Source of the DNA: Rhypophila decipiens
Lineage: Eukaryota; Ascomycota; Sordariomycetes; Sordariales; Naviculisporaceae
Reading direction: 5' to 3'
DNA: 13,002 bases
Assembly: GCA_033297075.1 (NCBI GenBank)
Contig: MU858406.1
Coordinates: 1-13,002, forward strand
Numbering within the stretch: position 1 is the stretch's first letter; each line of letters starts with the position of its first letter. The notes under the pieces are model-generated. The model ran no database searches. It was not told where the DNA came from and saw only the letters and a program-made list of their open reading frames with translations. Both the position numbers and the translations under genes were made by a program. Below are positions 8,369-13,002 of this stretch, in pieces.

Positions 8369-8515
8369 TCAAAGAGCTGAGTGAATTCCAGCATTGCTTC
8401 CCTGACTAACATTGACCTCGCTCGCGCTAGCCAAACTCCCACTTTCCAGGCCCTTAGTCCCCATCTTGATCGTATCACCCCAGTTTGTATTATTCACAGT
8501 CGTGCTGCTGGTCAT
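8369..8515 (-). CDS. Small candidate ORF, 48 aa
   Basis: ATG at 8515 opens 48 codons to TGA at 8371-8369. The peptide starts MTSSTTVNNTNWGDTIKMGT and is rich in Ser, Gly, Asn and Thr. The same frame is open further upstream to an acceptor-like CACATAG near 8550, so it may instead be the last exon of a spliced gene; a donor-like GTGAGAGA lies near 8652. There is no signal peptide. The family was not recognised, and a chance frame cannot be excluded. Confidence 0.3.
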   Translation of the reverse strand: MTSSTTVNNTNWGDTIKMGTKGLESGSLASASEVNVSQGSNAGIHSAL

Positions 8516-8599
8516 CTTGCCTGGGTTTCTCAGACCTGAACTGTAATAGTATCCTATGTGGTTTCTTGAGCGACGTGGACGGCGCTAGTTCTTTGAGGC

Positions 8600-9142
8600 T
8601 TGCAGCTTTGTTGGTACTTTCATAAGCTCCCCCATGATATTCCCCATCTCTCACGGCCCAGATGGGCCACTCCAGGGCCAAGCATTACTTATTTGCACAA
8701 ACGGGGAGAAACCATCCGGCCAAAACTCGTCTCGAATGGTATGGATTCAAGCGCCACCACCTGTTATCCTGGCAGGCCGCAGCAAGAGAGCAAGACAACC
8801 GCCCCCTGTTCGTCCCCTCTCTTTTCAGACGAGCAATCTCAGAGCCTCGCCAGACACCAACCCCCAGCGACCGCTTTCTTCCCTTTCTGTAGTGTACATA
8901 CCACAGATAATCACTATCAAGGTCATCCACTCAAATTTCTGATTATCAACCTCCAGCCTCTCCTTGAAAGCGCCCCGTCCGTTAAGGAGATTCTTGTTCT
9001 TGTCGGGTGTACCACACAAGTCCCCGAAAAAACACTCTCACTCGACATTTTTTATCAACATTTGATGCTTTTCATGGCAGCAAATCCCCGTATTCATGTT
9101 TACCCGACTAGGGAAGAGTGGGAATGGGAATTTCACACGTAA
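8600..9142 (+). CDS. Hypothetical protein, 180 aa, doubtful
   Basis: A single open frame from ATG at 8600 to TAA at 9142. The first 110 residues are Pro/Ser/Gln-rich and look like translated spacer. The last 70 look more like folded protein (HPLKFLIINLQPLLESAPSV, then IFYQHLMLFMAANPRIHVYP and REEWEWEFH). It would be the only sizeable plus-strand gene in the window. No domain was recognised. It may be a real short gene, the final exon of one, or a chance frame. Confidence 0.3.
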   Translation: MQLCWYFHKLPHDIPHLSRPRWATPGPSITYLHKRGETIRPKLVSNGMDSSATTCYPGRPQQESKTTAPCSSPLFSDEQSQSLARHQPPATAFFPFCSVHTTDNHYQGHPLKFLIINLQPLLESAPSVKEILVLVGCTTQVPEKTLSLDIFYQHLMLFMAANPRIHVYPTREEWEWEFHT

Positions 9143-9200
9143 GGGAAATGCGATCACTGCACAACCCGTCTCTGAAAGCTGCTAACTAGATTTGGGCATG

Positions 9201-9377
9201 CTAACTCTGCCCAGATTCGGGTCCCCATATACCCAGCATCACCTCTGCATTAGAACAACTCAGCATATACGGCTTGATGGTCCCAAAACTCGACTCTAAT
9301 AGGCCCGGATTCAACAAATCCAGATCAAAAAAGGATAGAGGAGGCGGCGGTGCTCCGTTGATGGCCAAACACACTGC

Positions 9378-9413
<36 letters not shown>

Positions 9414-9953
9414 TGCCTCGGCGGATTGCGGTTGGACACTCCACGGCGAGTCGAATGTTGGTAGTAATATACTGCCTGATGTTGATTGAGTCGAGAATCC
9501 GTCTGATGGTGAGGTGCTGCTCATGCTAAAATCGGGATAGCTAAGACCCGCAGGGATCATGGTCAGGGTGCTTGCTCTGCCTCCATTGCCAGAGGCGTTC
9601 CTGCGGCAATCTGCCTCGAAATCGGAATAGTCGAGCTGCCAGAAGCTAGCACGCTCTGTTCGGTTACAACATATCGATTCCGACCCTTGCTTTATGCTTG
9701 TTATCATGCCGTTGTTGCCGCTATTGCTCATTCCCACGTTTGGGACTACTGTTGCTCCACCGGCGGCCTCTTTTAACTGTTGCCCCTCTAACTGCCTAGC
9801 TAATTCTTGTAATCCGGCCTCATCCTCAGGGAATATCGAGTGCACGGGGAGGTCGATGTCGCTGTTGGGTCCTATACAGCCAAGCTTGGACACAATGTTG
9901 TGGATGGCGGGCTGGCCTCGGTCGTTTAACTCGGGTTCTCCCAGGTCCCACCT
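9201..9953 (-). pseudogene. C-terminal fragment of a polyQ, regulator-like protein
   Basis: The frame opens at 9953, directly after an acceptor-like TTTAATTACAG, and runs 250 codons to TAG at 9203-9201. It begins RWDLGEPELNDRGQPAIHNI and continues with GCIGPNSDIDLPVHSIF and EDEAGLQELARQLEGQQ. A long Ser/Asn/Gly-rich low-complexity part follows, then a run of 12 Gln, a Pro run and a C-terminus with FFDLDLLNPGLLESSF. Such a layout is common in the non-DNA-binding half of fungal transcription factors, but no DNA-binding domain is present. The frame has no ATG near its start, and an in-frame TAA (9962-9960) lies just before the acceptor. The codons directly upstream belong to an unrelated DUF7924-like fragment, so this is either a truncated gene copy or the last exon of a gene whose earlier exons are not recognisable here. 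Confidence 0.5.
9378..9413 (-). repeat. CAG repeat encoding 12 glutamines
   Basis: Twelve consecutive Gln codons, nine of them CAG in an unbroken run with CAA interruptions near the ends. This is a trinucleotide microsatellite likely to vary in length between strains. On the plus strand it reads as CTG. Confidence 0.9.
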
Positions 9954-9973
9954 CTGTAATTAAATAGCCATTT

Positions 9974-10354
9974 CTTGTGGTCATGCGAGATGGAGAAGGC
10001 AAGGAGCTGACGGTGGACCTCACCTGCTCGCTTTACAGCACGAAAGACCTCGACAATGGCCCGGACCGCAAGGGTCATGCTGTGGGCGTTTTGGCGGTCC
10101 GCGATATCGAGTGCCGCGGCGCCGCACTTCACTTCGCAGGTCAGGAATGGGAAGTACATGTAGTATGTGGCCATAAAGAGGGACTGGTCCCCGGTAATGA
10201 AGTCGCCAATGAATGGTGACAGCTTGATGAGTTGGTCGTCGGTGAATGCCTCTCGCCTGAAGCCAACAGAGTAGTCAGGTTGGGGACGAGTGCTGGTAAA
10301 GGGGATCGAGTTGTTCCAGCCCTCGTTAACGCTCTCCACGAGGTGTTTGAGGTG
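9974..10354 (-). pseudogene. DUF7924-like fragment with a PD-(D/E)XK-like motif
   Basis: From HLKHLVESVNEGWNNSIPFT onward the frame matches, from memory, a fungal domain of unknown function (DUF7924). Its marks are TRPQPDYSVGF, YYMYFPFLTCEVKCGAAALD, IADRQNAHSMTLAVRAIVEV and ending LLAFSISHDHK. The Asp of PDYS and the Glu-Val-Lys of CEVK, 46 residues apart, have the spacing of a PD-(D/E)XK nuclease core. The domain normally continues after SISHDH with more conserved sequence; here it breaks off at about 9974 and the frame ends at 9926. It also starts abruptly 10 bp after a NACHT-type fragment. No own ATG is near: the codons upstream (to ATG at 10465) are the NACHT fragment read in another frame. 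A non-functional remnant is the likeliest reading. Confidence 0.6.
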
Positions 10355-10364
10355 TTTTCTTTGG

Positions 10365-10605
10365 CATTTTGACAAGTGTAATAAGCTCAGGTAGGTTGAT
10401 GGGTCGGCGGACAACGGTAGCGGTGGCAAGAATTCGCCTACAAAGGTCCGCATCGTCAGATTCATTGATGTACTTCATCATTCACTCATATAAAGAGTCT
10501 AATCCTGACGGGAATGCGTCCACCTTGTCCAGCGTTTGCCATTCGCGAACGTTCGGGTGAGCGAGTGCCTGGCAGACCAAGGGCCACCCAGAGGAAGGTT
10601 TTCCA
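10365..10605 (-). pseudogene. NACHT/STAND (NLR-like) NTPase fragment with frameshift and nonsense codon
   Basis: Fungal NLR-like proteins use a NACHT NTPase as a signalling switch in non-self recognition. Here only the helical part downstream of the ATPase core is seen: KTFLWVAL, then VCQALAHPNVREW, then DAFPSGLDSLYE, then MMKYINESDDADLCRRILAT and VVRRPINLPELITLVKM. Between the first two pieces one extra base (10578) shifts the frame. Between SLYE and MMKY an in-frame TGA (10484-10482) replaces what is usually Arg. Walker A and B motifs, effector domain and repeats are missing. The fragment stops 10 bp before the DUF7924-like fragment begins. Family assignment rests on the characteristic FLWVAL, GLDSLYE and DLCRRIL motifs recalled from HET-E-like proteins. 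Confidence 0.6.
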
Positions 10606-11076
10606 GTGCCAAAGTTGGCTGCAGAATCAAGAACAGACATGATACCCCGCTTTTTTCTAGAGCTAGAAAAGGCTCCTGCTTGATGTATAATCATGTCTGG
10701 TCGTCTCCGTTGCCCTCCATGGGGGTAGTTGAGTCCACCAAAAGCCTACGTCGAGACGGAGGAGGAACTGGGAGTATCGACGTTGGAATTACCATCCTCC
10801 CTCCACCCCATGCTTTATGTCGTCGTCAGTTTTGAGATACTGTACACAACCAATTTAACGGCGGCCCGCCCAGGAATCAAAGACCAAAGAACCGATAGAA
10901 ACGTAAATCGTATATAAATTACGGATCTCTGAAACTGGATGCTGTGACGGCCGTGATTAGCCTGTTTCCGCGCCTCTGCTCTTTAATCTATGCCTACCAC
11001 CGTTCTTTTGTCACTTTAGTAACCATTTGGCTGCGGACAAAACCGCGTTTTCTACTGTATGCAACATGCTGCAGAA
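10606..11076. other. Spacer between the NACHT fragment and the RING gene
   Basis: No coding frame with recognisable motifs. It probably includes the 3' UTR of the minus-strand RING gene at its right end. A frame at 10482-10694 covers part of the NACHT fragment, but its N-terminal part shows no similarity. Confidence 0.4.
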
Positions 11077-11881
11077 TCAATTTGTGGAGATTTTAAAATA
11101 TGGTGCCACCCGTATATAAGGTGCCCAGTCGGTGAGCTTGTGAAACTCTTGAATTCTGCCCTCGAGACGTTCCTTCTCTCGCTCTTGACCTTCCTTTTTA
11201 TATTTCATCAGCTGGGTTCGCTGGGTTATACTATTTTGTTCCTCAATGCACTGTTGCTGCCGGTTGGTACACTCTTTTTCGCGCTTAGCGCACACTTGTT
11301 CCCGGCCAACAAGCTCTTGTTCCTTGTAGGCGAGCTGTTGTTCCCGGTAGGTGAGTTCTTCTAGTCGTTTAATGCATTGTTGTTGTTTATGTTGGTTAAG
11401 CTGGCGTCGTTGCTTTCTGATTAGAAGTCGTCGGGCAGTACTTCTGAGAAAGTATAGATTTCGGTATTCCTGCTTGCACATAGGGCAGCACTGCTGGTGT
11501 TCAGCAAGCAGTATACAGCTCGCACAGTAAACATGGCCTATTTGCCCGTTAGACGGGTAAGCACCAGCTGCAGAGTTGATACATACCACACTCAGTAGCG
11601 ACTGGCAATTCGAGTGTGTCCAAGCAGACAGGGCATTGTTCAGATGAGCCGAAAAGTTTTATTCGAGGAGCAAGTTTGGAGTTCGAATGGCTACAATCAA
11701 GCTCGGTACAGTTCGGACAGAATACCTGAGTTAAAATTAGAAACAATAAACAACTTAGTATTGAAGCAAGACTTACACAACCGCACTCTGAAATAGCACA
11801 ACAGCCTCCCCACTGCTCTATGTTAGACTCGCAATGAAGACACTGCTGGAGCAGCAGATGAGAGTTAGTGGATGTATCCAT
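11077..11881 (-). CDS. RING-finger (C3HC4) coiled-coil protein, likely E3 ubiquitin ligase, three exons
   Basis: Exons 11881-11777, 11725-11587 and 11537-11077 join to 705 nt (234 aa). Splicing across both introns is required to build the zinc ligands. The RING runs from CPVC (residues about 60-63) through TECGHVYCASC to CCPMC: C-x2-C-x11-C-x-H-x2-C-x2-C-x10-C-x2-C, a complete C3HC4 set. Before it is a second Cys-rich module, CLHC...CC...CGC...CPNC...C (residues 14-48), possibly another zinc site. After it come about twelve consecutive seven-residue units (about residues 130-214) forming a coiled coil. RING proteins recruit an E2 enzyme and promote ubiquitin transfer; coiled coils usually serve for dimerisation or partner binding. 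The partner is unknown. Start: the first ATG in frame, with a TATA-like sequence about 50 bp upstream. It is the only gene here with no visible lesion. Confidence 0.85.
11538..11586 (-). other. Intron 2 of the RING gene (49 nt)
   Basis: Donor GTATGT at 11586, a CTAAC branch-type sequence, acceptor AAATAG ending at 11538. It splits the Gly codon of TECGH, between the third Cys and the His ligand of the RING. Retention would truncate the protein inside the finger at TAA. Confidence 0.9.
11726..11776 (-). other. Intron 1 of the RING gene (51 nt)
   Basis: Donor GTAAGT at 11776 and acceptor AACTCAG ending at 11726. It lies in phase 0 between CGC and VFCPNC. Its length is divisible by three and it contains no in-frame stop (reading GTA AGT CTT), so retention would insert 17 residues into the N-terminal Cys-rich module rather than end the protein. 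Confidence 0.85.
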
Positions 11882-11926
11882 CGCCTGTTGCTTGTTTGGC
11901 AGTATATGAGAACACCGTCGCAAAGC

Positions 11927-11936
11927 GAATATATAG
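11927..11936 (-). promoter_or_regulatory. TATA-like sequence of the RING gene
   Basis: TATATATTC on the minus strand, about 50 bp upstream of the ATG at 11881. The spacing suits a core promoter, but AT-rich sequence is frequent here. Confidence 0.35.
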
Positions 11937-11939
11937 AAT

Positions 11940-12480
11940 AAAGAATTTCAAGAGGGCCCGGCCTCCATAAAGGGCTCTGAGCGAACGAGGAGTCACTTCT
12001 CCATCTCAGGCGTCTGGACTCCGTTACCGATGCTATTTCGATCGTATCCATCGTGCCCTTAGGTCAACGCGGATTTTATCCTCGTTGATTTGTTCAATGC
12101 ACGCTTGCCTGTGTGGATTCCGCGATGCCTTGCCAGACCTGAAGACTATGCTGAAGTCAGTACAGTGTGGGTTGAGGGGATAACTTGAGAGGAAAACCGA
12201 CGTCTGAGAAAGGAATCCCCCGCCTGGTTTGATTGGAGGGCGTTCAGGGCTTACAGAGGAGTTGGGCTTTGCAAGCGAGAAGCATCCAGACCGCAAACCT
12301 AAGAAGTCAGCCGCATCACCAGAATGGCTTGGCCTAATTGACGCTGTTTCTGGCTTATCAGAGACTGCCGAGACGGGCGGGATTTGAGAGCGGACGAAGT
12401 AGTCACCTGTCTTGATTGGAGAAGACGACTCACGTGACCTTTATTTACTTACCCCTGAATATGGTTGCACAACAATCTTT
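11940..12480. other. Spacer with short protein-like plus-strand frames
   Basis: Two plus-strand stretches read like protein but have no start. One is 12063-12188, directly after CCTTAG, reading FILVDLFNARLPVWIPRCLA. The other is 12208-12387, containing EELGFASEKHPDRKPKKSAA and EWLGLIDAVSGLSET. They are in different frames, each ended by TGA. They may be remains of one broken gene. A minus-strand frame at 12033-12296 overlaps and has no recognisable motif. No family was recognised. Confidence 0.25.
12430..12437. promoter_or_regulatory. Palindromic E-box TCACGTGA
   Basis: The 8-bp palindrome TCACGTGA is the core of sites bound by bHLH factors such as Cbf1/Pho4 in fungi. It lies about 550 bp upstream of the RING gene's start, with no closer gene. 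A single site may be chance. Confidence 0.3.
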
Positions 12481-12702
12481 TTTTGGCTTATCTACTACTT
12501 GTGGCTACTACTTTGGATAATCTGAAGCACCCATTTCTGGAGAATAAACCGAAGTTCTGGTAGCTGGTACCGAAAGTAGCCCAAAAAAGAGGTAGATACA
12601 TACCGAGAGTATCCCGAAGAGGTAGTATTAGCTATCTGCTTACCATGTGTAGAAGCCATTTTTGGAGACCACTTAAGCCACTTTTGGCTTTAGAAATGAG
12701 GG

Positions 12703-12742
12703 GTGCTATTGGGACCATAAGAATGCGCTACTAGGACCGTAG
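12703..12742. repeat. Degenerate 18-bp direct repeat differing only by transitions
   Basis: GTGCTATTGGGACCATAA (12703-12720) and GCGCTACTAGGACCGTAG (12725-12742) match at 13 of 18 positions, and all five differences are C/T or A/G. The surrounding 12480-12740 is AT-rich with recurring TTTTGGCTT and AGCCCAAAA motifs and may be an old repeat element. Confidence 0.5.
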
Positions 12743-12745
12743 TTG

Positions 12746-12795
12746 CATACAAAACCCTAACCCTAAGTACATGCACTCTGGAATTTCCAGGTCAC
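12746..12795. repeat. Telomere-like block, copy B
   Basis: CATACAAAACCCTAACCCT (12746-12764) followed by CTGGAATTTCCAGGTCAC (12778-12795), matching copy A at 5489-5546 in order and orientation. In this copy CTGGAATTTCCAG is a perfect 6-1-6 palindrome. Confidence 0.6.
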
Positions 12796-12964
12796 CGACC
12801 TCCAGGCTTGATTATTCTGTACGGCAAATTCCACCCCATCAAGGGCACCTCACCTCTTTTCACCATTAGCCACAATTTTAGCCACTTTCAAATGCAACCC
12901 TTCCCAATTGTAACGATCGTGACATACCACACCACTACGTAACATAGCCCAAAAGAGCAACTAG
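12796..12964. other. Spacer, nothing firm
   Basis: AT-rich sequence with recurring TTAGCCAC motifs. No open frame of note. Confidence 0.35.
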
Positions 12965-12989
12965 ACTTGATTGGAAGATCCAATCAAGT
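12965..12989. repeat. Perfect 11-bp hairpin with 3-nt loop containing ATTGG/CCAAT
   Basis: ACTTGATTGGA (12965-12975) and TCCAATCAAGT (12979-12989) are exactly complementary around AGA. Each arm contains the CCAAT pentamer. The element may belong to something that continues beyond the window's right edge. Confidence 0.8.
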
Positions 12990-13002
12990 AAATGGTATGT
13001 AT

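Noticed and set aside
9274..9489. Plus-strand frame with a poly-Cys run
   Set aside because: It is the complement of the CAG/Gln repeat in the minus-strand frame, which has the more protein-like context.
9826..10023. Splicing of the DUF7924-like fragment to the polyQ exon through donor GTGAGG at 10023 and acceptor at 9954
   Set aside because: The joined frame leads to an Arg/Pro-rich tail ending in the wrong frame, and the would-be intron removes the conserved SISHDH segment.

Overview
The window looks like nuclear DNA of a filamentous ascomycete (Pezizomycotina). Genes are sparse and separated by long non-coding stretches. The introns found are very short (49, 51 and 63 nt), with GTAAGT or GTATGT donors and CTAAC branch-type sequences in two of them. 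The recognisable proteins are of fungal types: a Pap1/Yap-type bZIP factor, a Pcl-type cyclin, a NACHT/STAND fragment and a DUF7924-type fragment. No bacterial-style operon, tRNA, rRNA or CRISPR array was seen.

Layout: 1-460 is AT-rich spacer with a 17-bp tandem duplication. 460-1428 (minus) is a two-exon AP-1-like bZIP gene with a premature TAA; 33 conserved-looking codons continue in frame after it. 1971-2346 is a foldback (MITE-like) element with about 100-bp inverted arms and AAAT on both flanks. 2438-3049 (minus) is a Pcl/Pho80-type cyclin with no in-frame ATG where one is expected. 3068-3169 may be a Ty1/copia scrap. 3939-4436 (minus) is an internally deleted fragment of a HypX/HoxX-like formyltransferase, next to a 10-bp inverted repeat. 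4511-5880 has no convincing gene but holds a telomere-like block and a 10-bp hairpin. 5880-7152 (minus) is a GC-rich coiled-coil gene with one +1 frameshift. 7153-9142 is mostly spacer with small or degraded frames. 9201-10605 (minus) is three gene fragments placed end to end: a NACHT remnant, a DUF7924-like remnant and the polyQ C-terminal part of a regulator-like protein. 11077-11881 (minus) is the only gene that looks fully intact: a three-exon RING-finger coiled-coil protein of 234 aa. 11940-13002 is spacer with degenerate repeats, a second copy of the telomere-like block and a terminal hairpin.

Taken together, every recognisable coding unit lies on the minus strand and most are damaged, by a nonsense codon, lost start, frameshift, deletion or truncation. 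This suggests an accessory or decaying region where gene fragments have accumulated. The likeliest functional product is the RING protein. No shared pathway links the genes. All family calls are from memory and reading by eye; no database search was possible.
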